This document shows, piece after piece, positions 25,864 through 34,625 of a stretch of 64,000 nt of DNA. Under the pieces are notes generated by a model. It made no database searches, was not told where the DNA came from, and saw only the letters and a list, made by a program, of their open reading frames with translations. Both the position numbers and the translations under genes were made by a program. Within the stretch, counting starts at the first letter, position 1; the number at the start of each line of letters is the position of its first letter. Source of the stretch: Chloroflexota bacterium. GTDB lineage: Bacteria > Chloroflexota > Anaerolineae > Promineifilales > Promineifilaceae. Location of the stretch: contig JAGOMA010000019.1 of NCBI GenBank assembly GCA_017993775.1, forward strand, positions 1 to 64,000, given 5' to 3'.

Positions 25864-26586
25864 ATGACAAATTGGTTTGATTCACCTGGACCGTTGGTGA
25901 TTGGTCATCGGGGGGCCAGTGCGGATGCGCCGGAAAATAGCATGGCGGCGTTTTCTCTGGCGCTGCGGCATGGGGCTGACGGGATTGAACTGGATGTGCA
26001 GTTGTCGGCGGATGGTGTTCCGGTGGTGATGCATGATGCGCGTGTGGATCGGATGACTTCTGGCAGCGGGAGGGTGGCGGATTTGCCGCTGGCGGCGCTG
26101 CAAGCGTTGGAGATGGCGCAGGGGGAGAGAATCCCGACGTTGGCTGAGGTGCTGGCGACATTTGGTTCTCAGCTTTTGTATAATATTGAGGTGAAGGATT
26201 TTGGCTGGCGGGAACGAGGAACGGAAACGGCCGTTGCCCAACTCATCACCACGCATCACCTGGAAGATAACGTTCTTGTTTCCTCATTTAACCCGTTGGC
26301 GCTGCGTCGTTTGCGCCGCTGTTTGCCGCCGCGGGTACCTATTGCGCTAATTCGAGATACCGGCTGGCTAAAATTCGGCTATTTGCTGGCCGATGGCCAA
26401 GCCGACCACCCGAATCACACGTTGGTGGATGCTGCGTACATGGCCTGGGCCAAAAAGCGAAATTATCGAGTAAACGTTTGGACGGTTGATGATCCGGCCC
26501 AAGCCCTGCGTCTGGTCGAGTTGGGCGTTCGCGGGATAATCACCAATAAACCGGGGTTGATTCGAGACAGTCTGAATAACCGGTAA
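25864..26586 (+). CDS. Glycerophosphodiester phosphodiesterase
   Basis: Cytosolic enzyme of 240 aa hydrolysing glycerophosphodiesters to glycerol 3-phosphate and an alcohol. The GDPD signature is clear: IGHRGASADAPENSMAAF, GADGIELDVQLSADGVPVV and MHDARVDRMTSG; IEVKDFG and RVNVWTVDDPAQ close the barrel. No signal peptide. It is placed between the AAA+ ATPase (3-bp gap) and a lipid-kinase-like gene (13-bp gap), so membrane-lipid turnover is a likely shared theme for the last two genes. Confidence 0.92.
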   Translation: MTNWFDSPGPLVIGHRGASADAPENSMAAFSLALRHGADGIELDVQLSADGVPVVMHDARVDRMTSGSGRVADLPLAALQALEMAQGERIPTLAEVLATFGSQLLYNIEVKDFGWRERGTETAVAQLITTHHLEDNVLVSSFNPLALRRLRRCLPPRVPIALIRDTGWLKFGYLLADGQADHPNHTLVDAAYMAWAKKRNYRVNVWTVDDPAQALRLVELGVRGIITNKPGLIRDSLNNR

Positions 26587-26599
26587 ACAAGAGGTTCCA

Positions 26600-27502
26600 A
26601 TGCGCGTTAAGGTTATCTTGAATCCTTATGCAAACCGTTGGGGGGCGCAGGCGCGGCAAACGGCCGTTACCAATGCTTGCCAGTCTGCCAGTCTAGACCA
26701 TGAGATTTTCGTTACACAAGGGCCAGGGGAAGGCACATCGATGGCCAAGGCGGCGGCCGCTGAAGGGTTCGACGCCGTTATCGCCGCTGGCGGCGACGGC
26801 ACTATCAGCGAAGTAGCGAACGGCCTGTTGGCTGTGGCAACAGATGCGTTGCCGACCATTCCGCTGGGCATTTTCCCCATTGGCTCCGCCAATGATTTTG
26901 CCAAGATGCTTCAATTTCCTGAAAACCTGGATGCCGCCGCGCAGTATATGACCACCGGCCAAACGCGCCAGATTGACGTGGGAAGGCTCGAGGTAGACGG
27001 CCGTATCCACTATTTTAACAACAACAGCGCCCTGGCTATGGAACCAATGGTTACATTGGAGCACATCAAAATAACCCGCATTAGCGGCGAAATGCGTTAT
27101 TACGTCGCATTGGTAAAAGGCATCATCAAACTGAAGGCGTGGGAGATGGACATTGTGTGGGATAACGGCCGTTTTCAAGGGCCGCTATTTTTGCTCTCTA
27201 TCTGCAACGGGCCGCGTACCGGCGGTTTCATGATGTCCCCCGGCGCAAAATTTGACGATGGGCTGCTGAATTATGTCCTCGCCCCCAAAGTGCCTAAAAC
27301 GACTTTCCTGGCGATGCTGCTGCGTTTGCTGCGCGGCACCCATCTGCAACACCCCAAAGTGATATCCGGCGCGACGCGGCGGATAGAGATCCACAGCCGG
27401 CCCGGCACCCCAATTCATGCCGACGGGGAGATTCTCAGCGAAGCAGCCCACCATATTTTGTATGAAGTTTTGCCAGATAAACTGACATTGTTGGGAAAGT
27501 AA
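26600..27502 (+). CDS. Diacylglycerol/lipid kinase family protein (YegS/DgkB-like)
   Basis: Lipid kinase of 300 aa. KVILNPYANRWG opens the fold; the catalytic motif AAGGDGTISEVANGL (~residues 59-73) and PLGIFPIGSANDFAKM bind ATP. C-terminal PIHADGEILSE matches the family. The substrate may be diacylglycerol or a related lipid. It follows the glycerophosphodiesterase by 13 bp with its own GAGG ribosome-binding site. A convergent gene ends 10 bp downstream. Confidence 0.9.
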   Translation: MRVKVILNPYANRWGAQARQTAVTNACQSASLDHEIFVTQGPGEGTSMAKAAAAEGFDAVIAAGGDGTISEVANGLLAVATDALPTIPLGIFPIGSANDFAKMLQFPENLDAAAQYMTTGQTRQIDVGRLEVDGRIHYFNNNSALAMEPMVTLEHIKITRISGEMRYYVALVKGIIKLKAWEMDIVWDNGRFQGPLFLLSICNGPRTGGFMMSPGAKFDDGLLNYVLAPKVPKTTFLAMLLRLLRGTHLQHPKVISGATRRIEIHSRPGTPIHADGEILSEAAHHILYEVLPDKLTLLGK

Positions 27503-27511
27503 ACCACGGGG

Positions 27512-28336
27512 TTATTGCAGTTCTTCGTAGAGGCGGTTTAAATTGGCCCGATGCAAGTCGACAACAAGGCCGTTCAGAGGAATCCGCGATTTTCCGCACG
27601 CTTCAATGTCGATCCTGTCCAGAGCATCTGGGGATTGCCCTTTAGCCACAATCTGAGCAACTGCTTTTTTGATATTGGCAAGATAAGACAGATCGTTTTC
27701 AATGACGGCCTGTACTTCGCCGCGTAAAATTACTTCGCCGTGTCCCCGAACCACTGTGTCCGGTTCTAGAGCCAGTATGTTGTGCAGAGAATTTACCAGA
27801 TTTGTGTGGCTGCCATCGAAGAATGTGGGCACGGGCATGGCATTGTCGGCGGCAAATAAAATGTGGTCGTTGGTGACGTAAACGGCCGTCATATCCGGGC
27901 TGTGTCCAGGCAAATGGTGCAAAGACAGCGTTTTTCCGCCAACATACAAATTCATCACGCCATCTTCGTATACCAAATCGGGCAACACAATATCCACTTC
28001 AGCCAGGTCGGGCAGTTGTGTTTTTGCATCTTCCAGCCCTTTGCGCCCGACTGTGTCTAACAGTTGACGGCACAATCGATGGCTTATCACCTGTGCATGA
28101 GGAAACAAATATGTTCCTTGCGAATGATCAGCGTGATAATGTGTATTGATCACGTACTTTATGGTATGCCCGAGCCGATCCTCCAGAAACTCTTTGATGG
28201 CCATCGTCTCTTCCGGATAGTAGAGTGTGTCCACAAGGACGACACCTTCCTTCGTGATGATGGCGCCGGCAGTTACCTGGGCGTAAAGTTTGCTCGTAAA
28301 AACATAGATGTCGTCAGCGATGCGCTCACGAATCAT
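27512..28336 (-). CDS. Metallo-beta-lactamase-fold hydrolase
   Basis: Predicted metal-dependent hydrolase of 274 aa. The HxHxDH motif is THYHADHSQGT (~residue 66), followed by VISH, a LPGHSPDM ligand and the C-terminal VRGHGEVI. It resembles the large MBL-fold group that includes cyclase-like and glyoxalase II-like enzymes, so the substrate is open. The start is taken at ATG 28336; a TTG at 28348 with AAGGGA upstream is an alternative adding four residues. The probable 6S RNA gene lies upstream on the same strand, separated by two hairpins. Confidence 0.85.
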   Translation of the reverse strand: MIRERIADDIYVFTSKLYAQVTAGAIITKEGVVLVDTLYYPEETMAIKEFLEDRLGHTIKYVINTHYHADHSQGTYLFPHAQVISHRLCRQLLDTVGRKGLEDAKTQLPDLAEVDIVLPDLVYEDGVMNLYVGGKTLSLHHLPGHSPDMTAVYVTNDHILFAADNAMPVPTFFDGSHTNLVNSLHNILALEPDTVVRGHGEVILRGEVQAVIENDLSYLANIKKAVAQIVAKGQSPDALDRIDIEACGKSRIPLNGLVVDLHRANLNRLYEELQ

Positions 28337-28381
28337 AAGCCAATTCAATATCCCTTATTGTGTGATTGATAGAAACAAAAA

Positions 28382-28402
28382 CCCCTGATACGAAATCAGG
28401 GG
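28382..28402 (-). terminator. Rho-independent hairpin between 6S RNA and MBL-fold gene
   Basis: CCCCTGAT and ATCAGGGG pair around a 5-nt loop. Read on the minus strand the hairpin is followed by five T residues, so it can stop read-through from the 6S RNA gene before the hydrolase gene. Confidence 0.65.
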
Positions 28403-28431
28403 CTTTAACCTGTGCTCATGAAGAGTGGTTA

Positions 28432-28456
28432 GTCTGCTTTTTAGAAAAAAGCAGAC
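28432..28456. terminator. Hairpin with T/A-rich stem at the 3' end of the 6S RNA
   Basis: GTCTGCTTTTT (28432-28442) pairs with AAAAAGCAGAC (28446-28456) around a 3-nt loop. On the minus strand the six T residues immediately after the 6S closing stem may be the actual termination run. Confidence 0.55.
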
Positions 28457-28629
28457 ACCCCGCCATGCCGTGTGAACCTCAGATGCTTGAACCTGCTTAT
28501 GCAGGTGGGAACGTTTTCGCGAGGACTCTGCCTGGCCGCTAGGCTACTACATCCCCTCTGCGTATTGTCCGATTCCCTATCAAGTGGCGTTGGCTCAACT
28601 TAGAAGCCCATCACGCACATCGCAGGGAT
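28446..28629 (-). ncRNA. ssrS: Probable 6S RNA
   Basis: Small RNA of ~184 nt that in other bacteria sequesters housekeeping RNA polymerase. The minus-strand transcript folds into the 6S shape: a closing stem between the 5' end (CCCUGCGAUGUGCGUGA) and the 3' side (UUCACACGGCAUGGCGGGG), a large central bubble, and an apical arm in which GGGAAUCGGAC pairs with GUCC...GUUCCC. The 3' side of the bubble carries the small hairpin ACCUGC-AUAA-GCAGGU, as in E. coli 6S. A strong promoter places transcription start at ~28629 and a T-run follows the 3' stem. Identification rests on structure and hand pairing. Confidence 0.72.
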
Positions 28630-28635
28630 GAATGG

Positions 28636-28664
28636 ATACTAGCACACTCATTTGGCAGGTGCAA
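28636..28664 (-). promoter_or_regulatory. Sigma-70-type promoter of the 6S RNA gene
   Basis: On the minus strand TTGCAC (28664-28659) and TAGTAT (28641-28636) are separated by exactly 17 bp. The predicted start, about 7 nt later, falls on the 5' end of the 6S closing stem. Confidence 0.7.
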
Positions 28665-28743
28665 GGTTTGTTAACGAAATATGGGTGTAGCTGGTTATGG
28701 GTGACCGGGTGATTTTGGCGGCTGTTGGTGGGGGTAACGGCCG

Positions 28744-29535
28744 TTACCCTTCCGCGCCATTTTCCGGCGCGCACAATGCTAAAATTTCAGCCGCCATGGC
28801 CGGGTTTACAGGAAAATGTTGGGTCAAAAAAGAGAGGATCGCGCGCGCGGCTGCCGGGCTGTTCTCGTATCCTGGCAAAAAATCGGGCAGGTGTTGGCTG
28901 AATTGGGGCAGGCGCTGCTCGATGCGCCGTTCGGCGGCGAAGGGATCGGGCAGAGATGGCTGCGCCGCTTCCAGGCGCGGGGCCAGGTCGGCGAGGCGGT
29001 CCACGGCATAGCCCTGGATGAATCGCATGGCCGAGAGCTTTTCGCCACGGCAAAAACGACCTAACCCAACGTAAAGGTTGGTCAGCGCTTCGCCAACGAG
29101 CCATTCGTTGGTGGGGGAGGGTGTGGCGGGGGGAAACGGCCGTTTCCCATTCGTCACCAACCGGTCATCAAATTTGGCAGCTTGCCAGATGATGCGCACG
29201 GCCGTAAAGCTGGCCTGCGCCAACTCCGCCGGCTCAAAAACCGCAAATTCGCAAAAAATGCCGTCGGCAAACAACAGCTTATAACCATCGATCGTGTTTG
29301 GGAAAGCATACGCAATCGGCGCAATTTCCGACAGCCAGGCCAGGTCGGTGATATAGCGGGTTTTGCTGCCCGGCTGCACAATGGCGAAAAAATCCAGGTC
29401 GGAATAGGCATCCAGGCGCGTCAGTTCCGCGCCAGCAGAGCCGAGGCCCAGCAGCGCCAGCCCATCGTTGCGGCGGGCAAGCGACTGCCCGATGTCATCT
29501 AAGCGCTGCTGTAAAAGGTGGGGAGAAGTGGTCAT
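28744..29535 (-). CDS. Nucleotidyltransferase-like protein
   Basis: 263-aa protein with a nucleotidyltransferase-fold N-terminus: LGLGSAGAELTRLDAYSDLDFF, where GS and the DxD pair (DLD) are the usual metal-binding signature. The C-terminal half is helical and could be an aminoglycoside-adenylyltransferase-like substrate domain, but no acceptor can be assigned. The start at 29535 (MTTSPHLLQQRL) was chosen over a longer frame that runs antisense through the neighbouring kinase gene. It is preceded by that kinase gene on the same strand (11-bp gap). Confidence 0.75.
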   Translation of the reverse strand: MTTSPHLLQQRLDDIGQSLARRNDGLALLGLGSAGAELTRLDAYSDLDFFAIVQPGSKTRYITDLAWLSEIAPIAYAFPNTIDGYKLLFADGIFCEFAVFEPAELAQASFTAVRIIWQAAKFDDRLVTNGKRPFPPATPSPTNEWLVGEALTNLYVGLGRFCRGEKLSAMRFIQGYAVDRLADLAPRLEAAQPSLPDPFAAERRIEQRLPQFSQHLPDFLPGYENSPAAARAILSFLTQHFPVNPAMAAEILALCAPENGAEG

Positions 29536-29546
29536 AGGTGAAAAAG

Positions 29547-30197
29547 CTACTCGCCGTTGGGCGGGAAAATCACCGATTCTTTGCCCGCCAATTTTTCCTG
29601 AATGCGTTCGACTACGATGTCTAAATGGCGTGGTTTTTGCACAAAGTTGAGATCGGCCGTGGGAATGGTGAGGACGGGGCAAAGATCGAATGTGTTCAGC
29701 CACTCGTTGTAAAAGGTTTCCAACAGATGCAGGTAATCGGCGGTGATGCCGCTTTCCATTTCGCGCCCGCGGCTGTGGATGCGCTCCATCAACACAGGCA
29801 CCGGACATTGGAGGTAAAGCAGCAGGCTTGGCGCGGGTAAACTGGCGGCTACTAATTCATACACCTGGCGGTATGCTTGAAAATCTCGCTCTTTGAGGCT
29901 GCCCATGTGCAGTAAGGCGCGGGCGAAGATGTAGGCATCCTCGTAGATGCTGCGGTCGGCGATGGCGGATTCCGGTTTGTTGAAGAGTTCGATGTGCTGC
30001 CGGGCGCGATGGCCCAGAAAAAACACTTGCAAATGGAATGACCAGCGCGCCATGTCGCCGTAAAAATCTGGCAGATAGGGGTTGTCCATGACTGATTCGT
30101 AGCCGGTACGCCAGCCCAATCGCGCACCGATGCGCTCGGTGAGGGATGTTTTGCCGGCCCCGATGTTGCCGGCGACGAGGATGAAGCGTTTGGTCAT
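29547..30197 (-). CDS. Deoxynucleoside kinase (dAK/dGK type)
   Basis: Salvage kinase of 216 aa phosphorylating deoxynucleosides. P-loop GNIGAGKTS (residues ~10-18), the DRS motif in ADRSIYEDAYIFARAL, and HSRGREME for the lid region fit the dNK family (dGK/dAK, TK2-like). PVPVLMERIHSRG supplies the arginine-rich LID. The start at 30197 begins directly before the P-loop strand. The nucleotidyltransferase gene follows by 11 bp. Confidence 0.9.
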   Translation of the reverse strand: MTKRFILVAGNIGAGKTSLTERIGARLGWRTGYESVMDNPYLPDFYGDMARWSFHLQVFFLGHRARQHIELFNKPESAIADRSIYEDAYIFARALLHMGSLKERDFQAYRQVYELVAASLPAPSLLLYLQCPVPVLMERIHSRGREMESGITADYLHLLETFYNEWLNTFDLCPVLTIPTADLNFVQKPRHLDIVVERIQEKLAGKESVIFPPNGE

Positions 30198-30263
30198 AGT
30201 AGGGTGGTGGGTGGTTGGGTGATGGTGGTTGGCGAAGAAGCCAGCCACCATCACCACAAACGA

Positions 30264-31946
30264 TCAGCTGTTCTGCTGTACTTTTGCCCAGGTGTCGCGC
30301 AGGCCGACGGTGCGGTTGAAGATGAGGTTGTCTGGTGTGCTGTCGCTGTCGACGACGAAATACCCCTGACGCATGAATTGGAAGCGGTCGCCGATTTGCG
30401 CTTCGGCCAGGTTGGGTTCTAGCTGGCAGCCGGTGAGAGTTTCTAAGGAATTGGGGTTGAGGTTTTGTGTGAAGTCACGGCCGTCGGCGGTGTTTTCGGG
30501 GAAGGCGTCGGTGAACAGGCGGTCGTAGAGGCGGAGTTCGGCGGTGACGGCGTGTTGGGTGGATACCCAGTGGATAGTGCCTTTGACTCTACGGCCGTCG
30601 CTCGGATTGCCTCCCCGCGATTCCGGATCATAGGTGCAGTGGAGGGTGGTGATGTTGCCGTCGGCGTCTTTTTCGGCCGAATCGCAGGTGACGAGGTAAG
30701 CGCCTAACAGGCGTACTTCGCGGCCTGGACCCAGGCGGAAGAAGTTTTTGGGCGGGTTTTCCAGGAAATCTTCTTGTTCGATGTAAATCTCACGCGAGAA
30801 GGGGACGAGGCGGGTTTCGTTGTTTTCTTTGTCTTGCGGATGGGTGGGTACTTCGAATTCTTCCACCATGTTTTCGGGGTAGTTGGTGATGACGAGTTTT
30901 AACGGCCGTATCACCGCCATCGCCCGCGGCGCAAACTGGTTTAAGTCATCGCGCAGGACGTGCTCCAGCATTTCGATTTCCACGGTGCTGTTCGATTTGG
31001 CTACGCCAATCAATTCGGCAAATTTTTGCATGGTTTCTGGCGTGTAACCACGGCGGCGCATGCCGCGAATGGTAGGCATGCGCGGGTCGTCCCAGCCATC
31101 GACGAACTTTTCTTCTACCAGGCGGCGCAGTTTGCGCTTGCTCATCACCGTGTAGGTGAGGTTCAGGCGGGCAAATTCGATTTGCTGCGGCGCGTGGATG
31201 CCCAGGTTTTCGATGAACCAGTCGTACAGCGGGCGGTGATCTTCAAATTCCAGCGTGCAGATGGAGTGGGTAATGCCTTCGATGGAGTCGGATTGGCCAT
31301 GCGCCCAGTCGTACATGGGGTAGATGCACCATTCGTTGCCCGTGCGTGGATGCTCGGCGTGCAATATGCGGTACATCACCGGGTCGCGGAAATTAATGTT
31401 GGGTGAAGCCATATCGACTTTGGCCCGAAGCACCCGCGAGCCGTCGGGGAATTCTCCTTTTTTCATGCGCTCAAACAGATCGAGGTTTTCGTCAATGGAT
31501 CGGTCGCGGTAAGGGCTGTTTTTGCCGGGTTCGGTAAGGGTGCCGCGATATTGGCGGATTTCTTCGGCTGTCAGATCGTCGACGTAGGCTTTGTTGTCTT
31601 TGATGAGCAGGATGGCCCATTGGTAAAGTTGCTCGAAGTAATCGGAGGCGTAGAAGAGGCGGTCTTCCCAATCGGCGCCCAACCAGCGCACGTCTTCGGT
31701 GATGGCGTCGATGAATTCCTGTTCTTCTTTGAGCGGGTTGGTGTCATCGAAGCGCAGGTTGAATTTGCCGTTGTAGTTGCGGGCGATGCCGTAATTGAGC
31801 AGGATGGATTTGGCGTGGCCGATGTGGAGGTAGCCGTTGGGTTCCGGTGGGAAGCGTGTTTGGATACGGCCGTGGAAACGGCCGTTACTCATATGCTCGT
31901 CAATGATATTAGAAATAAAGTTCGAACTCGTTGTTTCTTCGGTCAT
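30264..31946 (-). CDS. glnS: Glutaminyl-tRNA synthetase
   Basis: Class I synthetase of 560 aa charging tRNA-Gln with glutamine. HIGH appears as HIGHAKSI (~residue 41) within [16 protein letters not shown]. The KMSKS loop is VMSKRKL (~267). [27 protein letters not shown] residues and the two C-terminal beta-barrels ([26 protein letters not shown]) separate GlnRS from GluRS. A true GlnRS here means direct charging, consistent with tRNA-Gln(CUG) at 40850. The ATG follows CGGAG. It is monocistronic. Confidence 0.95.
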   Translation of the reverse strand: MTEETTSSNFISNIIDEHMSNGRFHGRIQTRFPPEPNGYLHIGHAKSILLNYGIARNYNGKFNLRFDDTNPLKEEQEFIDAITEDVRWLGADWEDRLFYASDYFEQLYQWAILLIKDNKAYVDDLTAEEIRQYRGTLTEPGKNSPYRDRSIDENLDLFERMKKGEFPDGSRVLRAKVDMASPNINFRDPVMYRILHAEHPRTGNEWCIYPMYDWAHGQSDSIEGITHSICTLEFEDHRPLYDWFIENLGIHAPQQIEFARLNLTYTVMSKRKLRRLVEEKFVDGWDDPRMPTIRGMRRRGYTPETMQKFAELIGVAKSNSTVEIEMLEHVLRDDLNQFAPRAMAVIRPLKLVITNYPENMVEEFEVPTHPQDKENNETRLVPFSREIYIEQEDFLENPPKNFFRLGPGREVRLLGAYLVTCDSAEKDADGNITTLHCTYDPESRGGNPSDGRRVKGTIHWVSTQHAVTAELRLYDRLFTDAFPENTADGRDFTQNLNPNSLETLTGCQLEPNLAEAQIGDRFQFMRQGYFVVDSDSTPDNLIFNRTVGLRDTWAKVQQNS

Positions 31947-32017
31947 GATCAGGCTCCGTTGGGAGTTTAAGAGATTTTAAATAAGAGACGACAGGATAAG
32001 GAATCGGGTTTATCGGG

Positions 32018-32263
32018 TTATTTCGACTGGACAATTTTGATCAACACGCCAGCTTCGCCCTGGTATACTTCGACTTCTTTGGCGTCTTTGAACAAATAAG
32101 CGGGCACGGTAATGCCTTTTTCGGTCACGTCGGTTTTCATCACAAATTGATCGAAGCTGGCTTTTTTGCCGCTGTTGGCCCGGTTGAGCATTGCCAGAAT
32201 GATGACGGCTGGAATGGCAATAAGCAGGCCGATTCCCATCACGATTAACAATAAATTACCCAT
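32018..32263 (-). CDS. Small single-pass membrane protein
   Basis: 81 aa: one N-terminal membrane helix (LLLIVMGIGLLIAIPAVIIL), then a ~45-residue soluble tail (FDQFVMKTDVTEKGI, EVEVYQGEAGVLIKIVQSK). The family is not recognised. It is a single gene with ~70 bp to the start of glnS upstream. Confidence 0.6.
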   Translation of the reverse strand: MGNLLLIVMGIGLLIAIPAVIILAMLNRANSGKKASFDQFVMKTDVTEKGITVPAYLFKDAKEVEVYQGEAGVLIKIVQSK

Positions 32264-32552
32264 GTCTTGCCTATCCCTTGCAAAAGATTTGCTGATCTGG
32301 CTGATGGGCCAAGAAACGGCCGTCTCGCCAAACTCGGTTGATTATAACTGAGGGGCGTTTACTCTGCACGTCCTGAAAATCAGGTAATAAACCCGCCCGC
32401 TCATGTGCTGCTCATCGGGCCTATACAGGATCTCAATCCGCTCTTAACATTTTCTGAATAACTTACCGGTATCTTATAACCATGATTAATTGAGGCCGCA
32501 AACGGCCGTCGCCCACAAGGGCGCGAATATTTACAGTATAAGGAGATACAAA

Positions 32553-33542
32553 ATGTTGAAAAGAATATCGTATATGGTATTGGGTGGATTGATTGCATTG
32601 GCGGTGGTGTTTGGCGGGTTTGCCGTTTATGCGCAAACGGCTGATGAAGGCGCTGCCACGGCCACCCCAGTTCCTGGTGACACAACGCAAGATGGCTTGG
32701 CGCCCGACGTAATGGGTCGTGACGGCCGTTCCGGCGACCGAGGTTTCGCTGGGCGCGGCGGCTTAGGCATCGACGAAGACGCTTTGTTGGCCGAGGCTCT
32801 GGGCATTACCACCGATGAACTGCAAACCGCCCAAGACGCCGCTCGCACGGCGGCCATCGAACAAGCCGTAGCCGACGGCCTGCTGACCCAGGCCCAGGCC
32901 GACGCTATGATAAGCGGTGATGCGGGTGTGCGAGGCGACAGGGGGTTTGACGGCCGTCATGGGTTTGGCGGCGCGGAAATGGACACCTATTTGGCCGACG
33001 CCTTGGGCATTACCACAGCGGAGCTAGAAGCCGCTCAAGACGCCGCCCGCGCTGCGGGTTTGGCGCAGGCCGTCGCCGACGGCACAATTACCCAGGAACA
33101 GGCCGACCTGATGGCCGCTGGGCAGGCTTTGCATGATGCCATTGACGAAGATGCCATTATGGCCGACATTCTGGGTGTCACGGTGGAAGAGTTCCAGGCG
33201 GCCAAACAGGCCCACACGGTGCAGGATTTGGTGGACGCCGCCGGTTTAACCCAGGCTGACCTGACAACGGCCGTGCAAGCAGCTTATGACGCCGCCGTAC
33301 AACAAGCCATTGCCGATGGTATCATCACCCAGGAACAGGCCGATGCGCTGGCGAACGGCCGTGGTTTTGGCCTCGATGGATTGGGTGGCCCGGGCGGTGG
33401 GCGCGGTGGGCGCGGCGGACACGGCGGCCCTGGCGACTTCGACCAACAAAACTGCGACCCCAGCGGCTCAGACACCACCGGGTCCGACAGCACAAACTCT
33501 GGCACAACGCCGACCGACACGACTTTGTCTTCAAATGCCTAA
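32553..33542 (+). CDS. Exported protein with helical repeats and Gly-rich tail
   Basis: 329-aa secreted protein; the start at 32553 has AAGGAGA and a signal peptide ending AVYAQT. The mature part holds three repeats of LxxALGITxxELxxAQ followed by a QAVADGxITxEQAD partner; the third pair is more divergent. This pattern is seen in DUF2680-type secreted proteins of Gram-positives. The tail is Gly/Arg-rich (GGPGGGRGGRGGHGG) and then Ser/Thr-rich. The role is unknown; helical bundle or calcium/metal-dependent wall association are only possibilities. A strong terminator follows. Confidence 0.75.
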   Translation: MLKRISYMVLGGLIALAVVFGGFAVYAQTADEGAATATPVPGDTTQDGLAPDVMGRDGRSGDRGFAGRGGLGIDEDALLAEALGITTDELQTAQDAARTAAIEQAVADGLLTQAQADAMISGDAGVRGDRGFDGRHGFGGAEMDTYLADALGITTAELEAAQDAARAAGLAQAVADGTITQEQADLMAAGQALHDAIDEDAIMADILGVTVEEFQAAKQAHTVQDLVDAAGLTQADLTTAVQAAYDAAVQQAIADGIITQEQADALANGRGFGLDGLGGPGGGRGGRGGHGGPGDFDQQNCDPSGSDTTGSDSTNSGTTPTDTTLSSNA

Positions 33543-33551
33543 ATAAAAAAG

Positions 33552-33580
33552 GGCTGGCCGTTCATAAGAAACGGCCAGCC
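33552..33580 (+). terminator. Rho-independent terminator
   Basis: Perfect arms GGCTGGCCGTT (33552-33562) and AACGGCCAGCC (33570-33580) with a 7-nt loop, preceded by an A-tract and followed by TTT. It ends the repeat-protein gene. Confidence 0.8.
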
Positions 33581-33683
33581 TTTCTCCCCAAAAATCATAC
33601 ATGTTCGGTTTTGTTACGCGATAGTTACAACCCGAATAAAACTTAGGAGCGCGTCAACCCGTTGACGCGCTTTTGGTGTGCAG

Positions 33684-33902
33684 CTATTGTGTGTGTACTC
33701 CCATCTTGTTGCGCATACTCAGCGGGCGCATGTCGGTCCAGACTTCCGCAATGTAATCCAGACACTCTTGTTTTAAACCTTCTTTCCCGCCATCGCGCCA
33801 GCCGTATGGGTTTTCTCGGTCTATGGGCCAGATGGAGTATTGTTTTTCTTGATTGACCACCACTTTGTAAATGGTTGGGTCATCCTCATCGTACCAGCTC
33901 AT
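33684..33902 (-). CDS. MbtH-like protein (orphan)
   Basis: 72 aa, with nearly every invariant residue of the MbtH family: [33 protein letters not shown] and [10 protein letters not shown]. In other bacteria these proteins bind and activate adenylation domains of nonribosomal peptide synthetases. No synthetase lies in this window, so its partner is elsewhere or the protein has another role. The start at 33902 was chosen because AGGAG then sits 7 nt upstream; the ATG at 33908 would leave only one base. Confidence 0.93.
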   Translation of the reverse strand: MSWYDEDDPTIYKVVVNQEKQYSIWPIDRENPYGWRDGGKEGLKQECLDYIAEVWTDMRPLSMRNKMGVHTQ

Positions 33903-34227
33903 CGTCATACTCCTGTGGAGAAAATTACTTGTGGAATGAACGGTGTCTTGCTGATGATCAATGTTGATGGGGCGACTATACCCCCTCACCGTGACACCAG
34001 CGTGACACGACGGCCGTCGCTTGCCCCCAACTCGCGCCAGTATCTGAGCATAGCAGGGCCATCTGATCACCCCTGGCAATGGTACGGATCGGGCGTGACA
34101 CGACCGTGACGGAACCTGGCGCACGACGCGAAGCGCCGGTTAACTTTAGAAGGGCGTAAACATTCATAGCAAACGAAGCGCCCGACGATTAAAATACCGC
34201 ATTCGCACAGACCCTTAACTCAGCGAG

Positions 34228-34256
34228 ATGGGTCCAATCTCTCAGATTGGACCCAT
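34228..34256. repeat. Palindromic hairpin repeat, copy 1
   Basis: ATGGGTCCAATCT and AGATTGGACCCAT form a 13-bp perfect stem with a 3-nt loop. It differs from copy 2 by a compensatory T-A to A-T change. Confidence 0.75.
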
Positions 34257-34376
34257 GTGCAACCCCCAAAATTAATGGCAGGCAGTTAGGAATCATTCAG
34301 CAGCAATGCTTTACCAAATTTGCCATCATTCGGAATTTAGCGTTAAGGAACGAGAATTGAATAATTTATACGTGTA

Positions 34377-34408
34377 GATGGGACCAATCTTCTGAGATTG
34401 GTCCCATC
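34377..34408. repeat. Palindromic hairpin repeat, copy 2
   Basis: GATGGGACCAATCT and AGATTGGTCCCATC form a 14-bp perfect stem with a 4-nt loop, 120 bp after copy 1. Same core, with the sixth stem pair reversed. Confidence 0.75.
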
Positions 34409-34625
34409 TTATGCAGGTTATTTAATTTTCAAGCCTAAGGTAGTTGGGTAGTTTCTGGGAAGATAGAGAAACCTATCCTTGTGTGTCCTGAAAAAAGCCG
34501 CTACGAAGACAAAAGGACACAAATTTACCCACAAAAACCTCTGTATTCTTCGTGTTTTGTGGTTTTTTTAGCAACCTCATACTTCATTTGGCTTGCAACC
34601 CCAGGGTTAATGGTGAGGTCAAAAG

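Larger units (their letters stand above)
33909..34625. other. Intergenic region with two covarying hairpins
   Basis: About 715 bp without a supported gene. It contains one ACGGCCGT copy near 34012 and two related inverted repeats at 34228-34256 and 34377-34408. No RNA gene or convincing small reading frame was seen. Confidence 0.5.

Noticed and set aside
28458..28555. 5S rRNA-like fragment (CCATGCCG... CTCAGA)
   Set aside because: The resemblance is short, no 5S helices form, no 16S/23S genes are near, and the opposite strand folds as 6S RNA.
28744..29808. 354-codon nucleotidyltransferase frame from 29808
   Set aside because: The first 90 codons are Arg/His/Pro-rich and lie antisense-phase within the kinase gene; MTTSPHLL at 29535 is the sensible start.
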